DNA of 64,000 nucleotides, taken from contig NC_059287.1 in the NCBI RefSeq assembly GCF_017591435.1, positions 10,330,196 through 10,394,195 of the forward strand. Reading direction: 5' to 3'. Source of the stretch: Portunus trituberculatus (Eukaryota; Arthropoda; Malacostraca; Decapoda; Portunidae). The notes under the pieces are model-generated. The model had not been told where the DNA came from and made no database searches. It saw only the letters and a list, made by a program, of their open reading frames with translations. Position 1 is the stretch's first letter, and each line of letters opens with the position of its first letter. Of the stretch, positions 33,321 to 63,659 are shown in pieces. The translations under genes and the position numbers were made by a program.

Positions 33321-36300
33321 TTAGTTCCTACTCATCCTACCAGACACACGCAGAGTACAAGAAAACGGCACAGATAGTTAAGTATCTAGAAAAGAGTAAG
33401 GCATATAATTCAGTCAAATAAGTTTGTTTTAAGAGCTTTACTTACTTAATTTAGCAACTTTACAACACTGATTGCTAATGTCTATATTAAAGCTCAACGT
33501 ATGAAATGAAAACCAGGTTCCTCAGTTCAAGCAATTATCACATTGTTATGGATCAAGTCTGGCTGCAATATCTTCTGATGAATAGTATACATATTCATGC
33601 AATACTGCAAGACACACCTTACATTATTAATCACATTTTAGTACTTGGCAAAACAATTATTGTCACCTCCTTGTCACAGGGCTTTATATCCTGCCCCTAA
33701 AATGCAAACATATCCTCTCAAATTTGAGTATCTAAGATGGTCCATTTATTTTGCAAAGGTAAAAAAAAAAATAATGAATATATACTTCAAATGAGCCAAC
33801 AGATATCCAGATTGTTGTCTTTACCACCTGAAATTCAACAATGGGAAGATACAATGTGCAGTACCTCACTCAGGAAGGTATCAAGGCTTGACATTGTATG
33901 TGAGTCACAAATCAAACATCCACACACCAAGGCATCGCCCTCGCCCTGTGCACCTCTACCGACCACCATCTTGTGATCTGGGTCTGCTTTACAGGTGGAC
34001 TATTGGAAAGTCCTGTGCAGATTTGCTATGCTGTGCTGGTTGGATACCAACGCTGATGTTGGAACTTATGCCACATTGCAGCACCATCATATCATACATC
34101 ATATTTCTATACCAGGTGTCATGTGCTGCTGCTGGTGCTGGTGCTGCTACAAACAGGAGTATAGGAATGATCAGCGATGGCAAATGCTTGGTGTGTGGAC
34201 AGCTGATAATGATGATTTTTCATTATTCTCATGTACATTTTTCTCTGCCACTTGTCCATATGACATTTCATGAATACTGCTTCTACAATTAAAATCATTT
34301 ACTCGGAACATCATAACAATTATGAGCAGGAATATATGGATATAATTCACCTCACAGCTGCATTCCTACATTATGAAACAGCAGACTTCTAAAATACTTT
34401 GCCTTTCAGAAAACAGTGGCATAGGGCAATTATAAACCCTACAGTTACCTGCAGGACGTTGATGAAGCCAAGGACAAATGTGCCTCTTTCAATACAGTAC
34501 CGGGTTGAAAAAGCAACATTACGCAGATGGAAATGCCAAGTTCTCTACTCTAATTAAATACAACTGCCTGCAGAGTCTCTCCGAGGAAACCACCTTCCCC
34601 AGCACAGTGCCTCCCATGCCAGGAAGCCCCGCTGTGCCCCAGGCCACAGCCCGTGCACAACACCCACACCTATGAAGGGTTGTTCAAATATTAACCTTAA
34701 AGTTTTCTTAAGTACAATGGAAACAGTCTAATAATTGATCCATTTACTATTCTTATACCAAATAAAAATTTTAATTGTACATGTTATATTGCCTAACATC
34801 GTATTCATGGCTTCAATGTACAGTAACTTGATAATACAAAATTTTGTCATACAAAAATCTGTCTAGCAATACTACAAGCTATGACTATCATACATACTGA
34901 TGAAATAGTTCCATACTGTATAGCAAAATAATTAAAAGATCTCTCTTTTTATACAGTTAATATGCACCTGGGAGTGTCGCATTAAGAATTTCAGCTGCAA
35001 ATGTACAGATTTCAAATTCAAAGCACAGCAAATCATCGTTCGTGACACAAGTGTGAACTGCAACACAGGTGCAACCATCAGTGTGAGGCACAAATATTGA
35101 GATTGCTGATCCCTTAACAAACAATTGACACATTTCTTATTGATTTAAACAGTTGCAGCATTTTTTACTTTTTCTGAGTAGCAAAACAAAGTTCTCCATA
35201 ACAAAATACACATGCTGCGACTCAGACACGTGTGGACTGAAACAAGCAATCCAAAAAATGTTTGTGATGGCGTCTGATGACTCCAGGACTGCATGAGCCG
35301 CCTACACACCATATAGGAAACATTTGTAAACATTTTTTTTCTAATCAAAGATGTACATACATAAAAAAATGTCTTTATCAAATAATGTCCCATCAACAAT
35401 GCCATCAGGAAGGAGACAGAAAAAAATAAAATAAAATAAAATAAAATAAAAAGGCAGAAAAAACAAAGCTACTTGACCCTTGCCATACAAGATGGCATGT
35501 TTCATTAACTTCTGCTCCATTATTTCCCAACAAATGCATCTATGACAATGAGTATATGTATATGTTCTACTCTGCCTGGCCTGTTTATGCCAAGACACTA
35601 GCTGTGGAGACTGGCATGAGCAAATGTCAAATCTATAATGGTACACAAGAGCTTTGCTGTGCTACAACACTGCAATCTCCACCACATAATGCAAGGCAAC
35701 ACTCAAATATAAAAGAGCAAAAGCAAATTTATAAACTCTTTAAAAGCAATAGCCAATAGGTGCCACAATAATCAAGAAGTGACAGAGGATTGGCAGGAGA
35801 TAGGCTCGTTGGATCATGATAAATAAGGGAGTGCCAAACATCAAAGGTTGTATGGAAAGGTGATTGGTTCAGACCACAGCAGCAGGCATTCCCACACACC
35901 TCAGTGCATTCACTCTCCTCCCCCTCCCTCCAGTACCATCTCAACCATTAACTTAAGGTGAGAGGGAAGTTAGTGAGAGTCATCAAACAGCTGTGGTTGT
36001 CTGGTACAGTGGCAAGAGAACTGAACAGTAATAAGAGAATGCGATATCAACAGGAAAAATACAAAATTAACCAAAACCTTGGTGTGATCATTCATCTGAC
36101 ACAAATGGAATAATTGATGTTAGTGGATGTGCAAGTTGATGGGGATGATATTTGCTACAGAGCATGAAGGTGATCCTGTCTACATGAGAGGCATAGGAAG
36201 TCATTCTGAATGGCTTGTAACTGCTTGTCTCCTAGTTAACATTTACTGCCTATAAACTGCTGATAGCTACATATATATTGTGTTTCTGGAACATAATTAA

Positions 36301-36996
36301 TGAAAACCACATTTCTGAGTTACATGGTAATGAACCTTATTTACAAACTGATGCTTGTGAAATCTCAGCCAAATATTTTCCTTACATTAGTGTTTTGCCA
36401 ATAACAGCAAAACATTACCTCCTACACTTTTCTTCACATATATTTTACTTTTTTTACACATGAAGATATCAATATTTCATACTTAGTTCTGCACTGTGCA
36501 AACTTTCCCACTTCATTTACGTCTAACTTGTATCAAGAACTCCAAAACCTTTGTTCACCACTTAGTTCTCCTGCACTTCAGAATGTTTGCAGACTATACT
36601 GTACAAGTAAGAACTCTACCTTTCACCATACTTAAAACCTGTTCCTGTAACTACATTTCTGACACATAAAAACCTTTCTTATCAGCAAAGAAATAAAAGC
36701 AATGAAAACAAATAGCTTTGGTTTTAACTCAGTGCTGTATGTAACTCAAGGGCATCTCAATTCAGTGTCAATACTATGCATACAATTCAGATGCAATGCT
36801 ATGTATAGATGCATTCTCTCCACAGCAAAATCCAGAGCAGTGTCATCACTAAATCTCTTTCATGAACTCTGTAAATAATCACTCCTTTTCTTCACTGTGG
36901 AATCTTTAAAGTGCCCAGAGTACGGATAAATTTCCAATTTTACTTTTATCTCTAATTATTAAGAGCAGGTGAGGCATGGATGGACCTTGGCAAAGG

Positions 36997-37000
<4 letters not shown>
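33321..37000. other. AT-rich sequence downstream of RNF11, no gene recognised
   Basis: Many short ORFs, none resembling a protein and none with consistent splice context. Part may be RNF11 3' UTR, whose end could not be placed; several minus-strand AATAAA hexamers occur (e.g. 33745-33750). Confidence 0.5.
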
Positions 37001-37034
<34 letters not shown>

Positions 37035-37131
37035 TTGAATTAATTTAACATTTTGGTTTTCGCAATACAGTAGATCGCAAATTTTGACTAAAAAGATGTC
37101 TGATCTTTGTCTTTGTCTATCTGTTTTGATC

Positions 37132-37180
<49 letters not shown>
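37000..37180. repeat. two (CT)n tracts
   Basis: (CT)n at 37002-37026 and 37139-37178. Confidence 0.92.

Positions 37181-39928
<2,748 letters not shown>

Positions 39929-39998
<70 letters not shown>
39929..39998. repeat. (TA)n microsatellite
   Basis: About 34 TA units with one GTA interruption. Confidence 0.95.
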
Positions 39999-40680
39999 AA
40001 AAAATGCATTACTTGTGATCACATAAATACTTGTTAATAATTTAAGTGAAGCAAATGAGAAGGCTGCATTCCTCTCAGACTCACAGTTTTAGGGACCAAT
40101 TATTGCATTTCCTGGGTAGTAAAAAGTAAGATTAATGAGAGGAAGGAGCACCAGATAACTGAGATCATGAGGTGCAATGAGAATGAAAGCGACACACAGG
40201 GAATAATTCTGTGGCGGAAAACAAAGTGGCTGTCAAGGGAAGGCTTAGCCAATGTGTAAAGGTGATGATATGTTTGAAGAACTGTGAGTGTAAGAATATC
40301 CTTGAGGAACACCATGCAGTCATAAAGGAATACTAATAGAAAGCTAAGGCACAACCAGCTTTGCAAGAATGATTACCTGGGAGTCATGAAGGTGCTATAC
40401 TATGCACTCCCCAGTACCAGATCTCAATGACTAAAACTAAACTATATATCAATGGACAAAACTGAATGCCCATGAAGAGAGGAACTATTGGAACTTATAG
40501 TACAACAAATACCTACAGTTAGATTCATAGAGTCAAGGGAAAACATTATCTTTCTGGCAATGCTCTCCTTCATGAACTGAAAGACGGGACTGCAAAGCCT
40601 GACTCTGCTCCCCATAGTATGATATGCTGCTGGGGTGATGCTGGCCTGAAGATGTTGCATGTCCTTGTTACAAGCTGACA

Positions 40681-41135
40681 TCTTTGTAGTATAGTTTATC
40701 AGTTCTCTTGGTAGTGTTCAAGTGAGGAGAATATCAATGTCAGTGTTATACAAAGAAATTTAGGTCTTTGTAGCCTAACTTATCGGTTCTCAGTAGTTAG
40801 TAGTGAGGAATGTACCGATGTCAGTGTTGTACAAAGTAAAATCTATGTCTTTGTTGTCTAGCTTGTTTATTTTCTTGGTAATGTATGAGTGAGATGAACA
40901 AATGTTGTCCTCTTTGTTCAAGCTATTTCTTGGTTGGTGATTTAGAGTCTTTCTGTTCACTAAGAAAAGGAACCTGGCAAGAAAAAAAATAACTCAAATT
41001 TGCTAATAAGAGTGAGATGTTGTGGCATCTCACTCGTATGATCTTTATCCAAGCCATTTTTTGGTAAATGATCTACTGACTTTCATCTCATTAAAAAGAA
41101 GTAACCTGGCATGCAAAACAGTCACTTAAACTTGA
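40681..41135. repeat. degenerate ~85-bp tandem repeats
   Basis: Three units at 40681, 40765 and 40847 share TCTTTGTNGNNTANNTTATC and TCAGTGTTNTACAAAG. A second pair, about 40915-41000 and 41050-41135, shares GGTNANTGATNTA and AACCTGGCANG. Confidence 0.6.
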
Positions 41136-41732
41136 AAAAAAGATGAACAAGTCTGTTGTTGTTTAGAGCTCAAGAAAAGCCAAATATTCTCAATAGTGTT
41201 GCCGTAAATATTCTTCTATATAAGATGGCCATGTCAAGTCTTATATGGTAATGAAGAAAACATCATTCCCAAACATCTTGCCACACTCTGCTGCCTAACA
41301 CACACACAAGTACCCTTGACTTCTTCACTAATCATTATCCAAGAGTTAAATTTCCCATGCAGGGTTTCATGTGTGACTTTCTTCTAAGCTCTCTGTCTCT
41401 AAAACTCATCAAAAGGCAACCAAGATGACAAACATAAAACTGTATCAACACAGTTTTCTGCAGATGAGTTTCACAGAAATCCCAAATACTGAACTCTAAT
41501 TTAAGTATATTACATACAATATACAATTTTACATACATACTTTTTAGGTTCAAATTTAACCAAAAAGTAATAACATCTGTGATTAGAGAATATAGCTTTC
41601 TTTTTACATTATAGATATGAACTCAAGAGAGTCATCCAGTCCAGTTCCATGACACTCAGAGTAAAGTACCAATATCAACAGTGAGTCAGTAAGAAAGGAC
41701 AGCACAACACACCCAGGCAGCGGCGGCACACG
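41136..41732 (-). other. probable start of RNF11 3' UTR
   Basis: Directly downstream of the RNF11 stop on the minus strand. No ORF of note. Confidence 0.4.
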
Positions 41733-58159
<16,427 letters not shown>

Positions 58160-58320
58160 GGTCCCTTTCTGCCCGAGGACTCGCCTCTTACAACACAAGC
58201 GTAGCGGAGTGAGGGAGCGTCAGGCGTGAAGACACACCACCATCACCACCACTCTCCTCCTCCCTCACACTCACAGCTGACGCGGAGGAATACTTCACCT
58301 GCAAACGTAAACAACCCATG
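58160..58320 (-). promoter_or_regulatory. RNF11 5' UTR and probable promoter
   Basis: GC-richer sequence with several CpGs directly upstream of the RNF11 ATG. No TATA box is evident. The transcription start cannot be placed from sequence alone. Confidence 0.35.
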
Positions 58321-58882
58321 GAAAAACTAGTGCCATGTTGTTTCTACGCGTTGTTCTGTGTTTTTCTAATGACCTTGTTTCAGGCAGATGGTGGTGATGG
58401 GTCAACTGGTGTGTTCTGAAGGTTTGGTGTGTAAGCGGTGATGTGTTGTGTGGTTTAATGAGGTGTGTGTTTGGTCTTTGTTTTGGTGGTGTCGTCTGCC
58501 TCTACATGAGAGAGAGAGAGAGATACTGCACTGGCAATGTGTCTATACATGTATTAATTCTCTGCAAATTCGAATAATTAGATAAAGAAATGTCTTCAAA
58601 GCTTTGTTTTTCAATGCATAACCATATAACATACGTACTTTATTTTTCACTTTAATGCATAGGTAGAACACTTCAAGTACTGTACCATTTCCCATGTATT
58701 TTCCTGCTGACATCATTTGCCTTTCTTCCCTTTTTTTAAAAGGATTTTGCACGAATCTGTACCAGAGTTTTGCTATATGACATTACCATTAGTTTCTTTT
58801 CGTTATTGGTCGCTGTTCGTCAACCAGGCAGTAACGTGACTGGATCACACTGATGTTGCGTCCATTTGTACTGCACCTACGT

Positions 58883-58917
<35 letters not shown>

Positions 58918-59465
58918 ACTTCCGGTTTCTTGAGCAAATAGCAGAAAATTAAGAAAAAAAGTTGGAAGTTACAGGTAATCTCTATTACCTGAAGTAGTCT
59001 GTGGTCGCGGATCCTGAAACACTGTGTCACATCTCCTTCACTCTCAAATGGGTCTATAAGATTTCTAGGTACATTACTATCACAAAAAAAAAAACATTGA
59101 GAACATAGCCAATAATTCATGTGGCCTTTATAACCGTGACGAGAGAAAAGTTTTTCGAAGTACCTACGGCTACAGCACGCTGCCACGCACACACGCACAC
59201 ACACACACTTTTCATCTCTCCATTCACGACGCTGTGCTGTATCGCCGCACTATCGCGTGGCCATAAAACCGAGACTTGACAAATACGTTAATATACTTTT
59301 TGACTTAGTGTAAAGACTAATAGATAAATTGAAAGTATTATCATGAAGCTAGTTTAGTATTATTGCCAAGTTTCTTGATCGTCTCTATTACTGATTATAA
59401 TTCAGCAGAAGGCATGTATATTTATCTCAAACTGAAGATACGAGCCTCGTGTGAATGATATATAC
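58321..59465. other. intergenic upstream of RNF11
   Basis: Short (GA)n at 58508-58523 and (CT)n at 58888-58913. A 119-codon minus-strand ORF (59204-58845) has no recognised features. Confidence 0.5.
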
Positions 59466-60021
59466 CAGTGGTTCTTAATCTGGGGGGCGCGCCCTCCCTA
59501 TGGGGACGTGGATGATTTCTAGGGTGGGCACGAACCTCAGGTGAAAAGTAGAAGTTTTTCCATTTATGAGTTATTTTCATGACAAGAGCTCGTTGCTATC
59601 AAAACCAAGTACAGAAACCGCCTGAACGTTGAAGGGGACGTACGTTGTGCACTTTCAAGCATTCGACCATGTATTCAAGATCTGGTAGCTAAGAAGCAGT
59701 GTCAAATATCTCACTAACCATGTATTCTAGATCTGGTAGCTAAAAAGCAGTGTCAAATATCTCACTAACCATGTATTCAAGATCTGGTAGCTAAGAAGCA
59801 GTGTCAAATATCTCACTAACCATGTATTCAAGATCTGGTAGCTTAGAGCTGTGTCAAATATCTCACTAATGTAATTCATGCTTATTAAATGGACTAAAAA
59901 GACATTTTTTTATTTTCTTTTTAAATCTGGGAGTGAAATTTGTCTAAAGATGCAAGGGAGGCGTGGAGGGAAAGAGCAGTTCCTAGAGGGGGCGTGATAG
60001 TAAAAAGGTTAAGAACCACTG
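59466..60021. mobile_element. hAT-type nonautonomous element with internal tandem repeat
   Basis: Termini CAGTGGTTCTTAATCT and AGGTTAAGAACCACTG are inverted repeats typical of hAT/Charlie elements. The flanking 8-mers ATATATAC and ATCTAAAC match at 6 of 8 positions (decayed target duplication). No transposase. 556 bp. Confidence 0.85.
59667..59868. repeat. 51-bp tandem repeat, four units
   Basis: The unit starts CCATGTATTCAAGATCTGGT and ends ATATCTCACTAA. It lies wholly within the hAT-type element. Confidence 0.95.
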
Positions 60022-60304
60022 ATCTAAACCTTGCGAAATGATGAATAAGGCAATAACAAGTGGCAGTGTTGTGATGATAATATAGGCTGGCAAATATAAC
60101 AATGAAAACGTTCCGTCAGATTTCATTTAGAGCCACAGGAAGTGGTACTGCAGTTATCAAAGGCTCGTGATGCCGACGCCGACGGTGATAATGGAAGTGG
60201 TGTAATCATGTAATGCTATGCAGCTATAGTGTATACATCCTCGACCGATTTATGGGACTGTACGTATGTCATGGGTCGTAACTAAAATTCCACTTATAAT
60301 TGAT

Positions 60305-60307
<3 letters not shown>

Positions 60308-60341
<34 letters not shown>
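60308..60341. repeat. (CA)n
   Basis: About 17 CA units immediately upstream of a SINE-A head. Confidence 0.93.
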
Positions 60342-60342
<1 letters not shown>

Positions 60343-60653
60343 ACGTAGTGTAGTGGTTAGCACCACGATTTAGATACAGACCTAAATCGTGGTTAGCACG
60401 CTCGACTCACAATCGAGAGGGGCGGGTTCGAGTCCCGGCGCGGCGAGGAAAATGGGCAAGCCTCTTAATGTGTGGCCCCTGTTCACCTAGCAGTAAATAG
60501 GTACGGGATGTAACTCGAGGGGTTGTGGCCTCGCTTTCCCGGTGTGTGTTGTGTGTGATGTGGTCTCAGTCCTACCCGAAGATTGGTCTATGAGCTCTGA
60601 GCTCGCTCCGTAATGGGGAAGACTGGCTGGGTGACCAGCAGACGACTGAGGTG

Positions 60654-60658
<5 letters not shown>
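60342..60658 (+). mobile_element. SINE family A (subtype 1) with hairpin insertion
   Basis: Plus strand: head CACGTAGTGTAGTGGTTAGC, anticodon arm CTCGA-CTCACAA-TCGAG, box B GGGTTCGAGTCCCGG, the body and 3' end GGTGAATTTACACA. A 36-bp insertion in the head holds a perfect 11-bp inverted repeat (60363-60373 with 60382-60392). Confidence 0.9.
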
Positions 60659-60690
<32 letters not shown>

Positions 60691-60693
<3 letters not shown>

Positions 60694-60990
60694 TGTAGCT
60701 CAGTGGTTAGAGTGCTGGCTTCACAAGCCAGAGGAACGGGGTTCGATTCGCCGGCCGGGTGGAGATATTTGGGTGTGTCTCCTTTCACGTGTAGCCCCTG
60801 TTCACCTAGCAGTGAGTAGGTACGGGATGTAAATCGAGGAGTTGTGACCTTGTTGTCCCGGTGTGTGGTGTGTGCCTGGTCTGATCAGGCCTATCCGAAG
60901 ATCGGAAATAATGAGCTCTGAGCTCGTTCCGTAGGGTAACGTCTGGCTGTCTCGTCAGAGACTGCAGCAGATCAAACAAACAGTGAAACA
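60691..60990 (+). mobile_element. SINE family A (subtype 2)
   Basis: Plus strand: GTAGCTCAGTGGTTAGAG, anticodon arm CTGGC-TTCACAA-GCCAG (perfect stem, CAC), box B GGGTTCGATTCG, body and 3' end at (CA)n. Sister of the copy at 131-425. Preceded by (CA)n at 60658-60690. Confidence 0.9.
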
Positions 60991-61014
60991 CACACACACG
61001 AAATTATGAGAATA

Positions 61015-61275
61015 ATGAATAATTTGGATTAAGAAAATCACACGGACCAGACGGAATTGCAAATTGGATACTAAAGGATTCTAGAAAGGAACTACGATAG
61101 CTGACAAAATTTATAGTACCTACAATTAAGTGCTCTCTATAAAGGAAGAAAAAATATCTGGTCTGGAAGACTTCATAGATTGGTACTAATTTATAAAGAA
61201 GGGTATAAGGAAGATCCAACAAATCCCTAACAAGCGTCGTAGCAAAAATATGTGAGAAAGTAATCAAGGCAAGAT
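61015..61275 (+). mobile_element. LINE reverse transcriptase fragment (N-terminal part)
   Basis: The plus strand in shifting frames reads RKSHGPDGIANWILKDSRKE and NKSLTSVVAKICEKVIK, corresponding to the RT motifs GPDGI and the fingers region SLTSVVxKIxEK. Several stops. Confidence 0.75.
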
Positions 61276-61500
61276 GAATAAAACATCTAGAGTTCTCAGC
61301 ATGGGGTTGCGAACCTTCAGGGGGTTCATAAGATTTCCGTGGGTACCTACTTAGATGTCTGATCTAACAAATATCCTTTACAGTACCATTGCATTTTGAA
61401 TTTGTGTTTGTCATTAAATTAACATTCTATGGGTACTTAGATGGCGGATCTAATATAAGTTGCAGTACCATTGCATATTGAGTTACTGCCAGTCACAAAA
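61276..61500. repeat. imperfect ~95-bp duplication
   Basis: GGGTACCTACTTAGATG and GGGTACTTAGATGGCG copies, each followed by CAGTACCATTGCAT. The left edge (GGTTGCGAACCTTCAGGGGG) resembles hAT subterminal sequence, but no complete element could be drawn. Confidence 0.5.
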
Positions 61501-62184
61501 GACGGGTTTACACGTGCCAGTTTGCGACTGAAATTGTAAGTCAGTAGAGTTTGTCTGAATATCCTTGCATAGCGACTGGATAAACGAGTCGCAAAACAAG
61601 ACCAACATGTTGATCTAGTTCAGTCGATTTGCGACTTTATTACGCTGTGACTTCACGGAGTAAGGTTTAAAAATGTGGTGTCGATATAGAGAAGAAGAAT
61701 TTGGAGTTAGTGAGGGAAAAGAGCACATCTGGGACCATAAAAGTGAATTCTACAGAAAAAAAAAAATCAGCAAATTGGCGTTCGACGAGACAGGTGCCGC
61801 TCTCCAAGAACTATTTCCTTCAATGCAGAGTGTTGTTGGAGGTGAAAATTGAAGACTTGTCATCGCAATTGTGCATAGTCTTAAGGTTAGTGTATGGTAA
61901 ACACTCATTTCTTTCTTTCTACTTAGCCAGGGACGTATCCACAGGCATTTTCTTTTCTGTTGACTCCTGTGGTACGCCAAAAGAAGAGCAACCACCGCTT
62001 CAGCATCAAGACTGGAGGAAGACATCTTTGCGGGTAGCTGTTTGTTTACATTCACTTCCCGCCAAGGCGCTAACTAGTCGATACTTTCCAATCGCTATGT
62101 GTGACGTTTTCCGACTAGATAGACTCAGTCGATACTTCTAGCAACTTGCAATTTCAATCACAAATTGGCACGTGTTAACCCGCC
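61501..62184 (+). mobile_element. TIR element with MADF-like reading frame (PIF/Harbinger-like?)
   Basis: The ends are inverted repeats: GACGGGTTTACACGTGCCAG on the left and GGCGGGTTAACACGTGCCAA on the minus strand at the right, 31 of 36 positions matching. Inside, at about 61690-61850, the plus strand reads FGVSEGKEHIWDHKSEFYRK and LAFDETGAALQELFPSM, then a stop. This resembles a MADF domain, the DNA-binding partner protein of PIF/Harbinger transposons (inference). No transposase and no clear target duplication. Confidence 0.7.
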
Positions 62185-62187
62185 TTA

Positions 62188-62247
62188 GCCTGAGACGTAT
62201 CCACAGACATTTCCTTTTCTATTGATTGTTCCGGTACGCCAAAAGAT
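62188..62247 (+). repeat. second copy of a segment of the TIR element
   Basis: GACGTATCCACAGACATTTC through GGTACGCCAAAAGA repeats 61928-61985 of the adjacent TIR element, in the same orientation. Confidence 0.75.
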
Positions 62248-62325
62248 CTCAAAAAGGCATTTGATAAGGTGCCACACACGAAATTAATAAGAAAATTAGA
62301 GATCATGAGAGGGGTACTGGGCCTG
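62248..62325 (+). mobile_element. LINE reverse transcriptase fragment (palm motif)
   Basis: The plus strand encodes DLKKAFDKVPHTKLIRKLEI, RT motif A of non-LTR elements. With the fragment at 61015 it is probably one LINE that was split and partly deleted. Confidence 0.8.
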
Positions 62326-62419
62326 GGAGTGTTAATATTAATAGGCTAAGTGTTCTTCCTCCGAGGCCCAGGGAAACGATGGAATCCTTAATTTTCCTCC
62401 TTTTATTTACAATGTACAG

Positions 62420-63247
62420 CTAAATCTATATTACGTGAGTGGTAGGCGGTCCGGCGTAGACAGATTCCCCATCACTGCAGTACAAGTTTCACGTCAGCGT
62501 CACGGAGTAATAACGGAGGTTCAGGCAGCTCGTATGTTCAAGGCGGCTCCCGCCCTGTGCGTGATGATAGTGGCCAAGCGACGGGGTGCGTCTCGGCGGG
62601 CTTTTGGGTCCCAGAGCACTTCGTTCTGTTCCTCTTTGCTCCTGGTGACGGCGTGAGGGGCACGATGGGAATGAGACAACACACAGTGACCCCAGACAGG
62701 GCAGTGCGGCAACGTCAGTCCGGCCGGGAAGGAAGAATAGGGGTGGAACTTTGGGGACTATGTACTGCGTCTCGGACCGTCTCCCCAGATGGGATGGGGG
62801 GAGGGGAAGGAAGAAGAAACTTTGGGGACTGGATACTGTCTCGCCAGAGGAGGGAGGAAGAAGGAACTCTGGGCACGGGTGCGTCTTGCCAGAAGGAAGG
62901 GAGAGGGAAGAAGAGGAGAGAAAAGTGTTTTTGGCCCCCGAAGCCGCCGGCGGACTGCCACGAGCTTTATCGTTGTTGTTGTCGTTGTTAAGGTTTGTCA
63001 GCATCTGCTGACACGGGCTCTGTAGAGCCCGTCAAGGTGTAGTATGAGGCTGTTAAAATAACAGTGGCGGTGTGCGAGAAGGCACACATTGTTACCAGCG
63101 TCCTCCTCGAGCTTTGTCATCTCCCGCATTTTATACACCTCGAGCTCCATTGGGGACGCGCCGCGCATGCGTGGGCCGCATCGCGACCCGTACTTTGGCT
63201 ATGGCGTTGTCATCAGCGTCACAATTAGACTGGATGAAAGATTAAAC
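62420..63247. other. GC-rich stretch, no gene assigned
   Basis: Long overlapping ORFs on both strands (up to 171 codons minus, 144 codons plus) are Ser/Pro- or Gly/Arg-rich. They arise from three degenerate ~65-75-bp units (GGAAGAAGNAACTTTGGGGA type) at about 62735-62920. No domain recognised. Confidence 0.4.
62996..63031. repeat. two adjacent 18-bp palindromes
   Basis: TGTCAGCATCTGCTGACA is followed with no gap by CGGGCTCTGTAGAGCCCG. Each has a perfect 8-bp stem and a 2-nt centre. Confidence 0.85.
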
Positions 63248-63510
63248 AATAAAAAGAAATGAGGGTAACAATCAGAGAAAAAAAGAGTTCCTTCGGTTCT
63301 GACAGCCATCGCGTGTAGACGTCTGGGACTTTCTTTTCCACTTGCGCTGGTTTCCCTCGCTGTTTCTGTAGTGTTAAATAAAAAAGAAATGAGGGTAACA
63401 ATCAGAGAGAAAAAAAAAGAGTTCCTTCGGTTCTGACAGCCATCGCGTGTAGACGTCTGGGACTTTCTTTTCCACTTGCGCTGGTTTCCCTCGCTGTTTC
63501 TGTAGTGTTA
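63248..63510. repeat. tandem duplication of ~130 bp
   Basis: 63248-63376 and 63377-63510 are nearly identical (GTTCCTTCGGTTCTGACAGC, ACGTCTGGGACTTTCTTTTC) except for A-run lengths. Very recent. Confidence 0.93.
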
Positions 63511-63659
63511 CCTGCCAAGTGCTTTGGAGATCTTAGATCAGGTGGGCCTGTGGCCGCTGGCGTTTCCCCCTTGTTACAAATGAGGACGCCGCAATGGTGG
63601 ACCCCTCAGACACCAGCAGGATCTCTCTCCGTTGAACAAGAGGATAAAGATGTCCACCG

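Noticed and set aside
33888..34292. 134-codon ORF downstream of RNF11
   Set aside because: No recognisable domain, no codon-like composition, overlapping ORFs in other frames. Probably chance in AT-rich DNA.
61286..61330. Complete hAT element starting at GGTTGCGAACCTTCAGG
   Set aside because: Only one subterminal-like end is visible, and no matching inverted end or target duplication was found.
62489..63004. 171-codon minus-strand Ser/Pro-rich ORF and 144-codon plus-strand ORF
   Set aside because: Both overlap on opposite strands of a GC-rich degenerate repeat. Composition is repeat-driven and no domain is visible.
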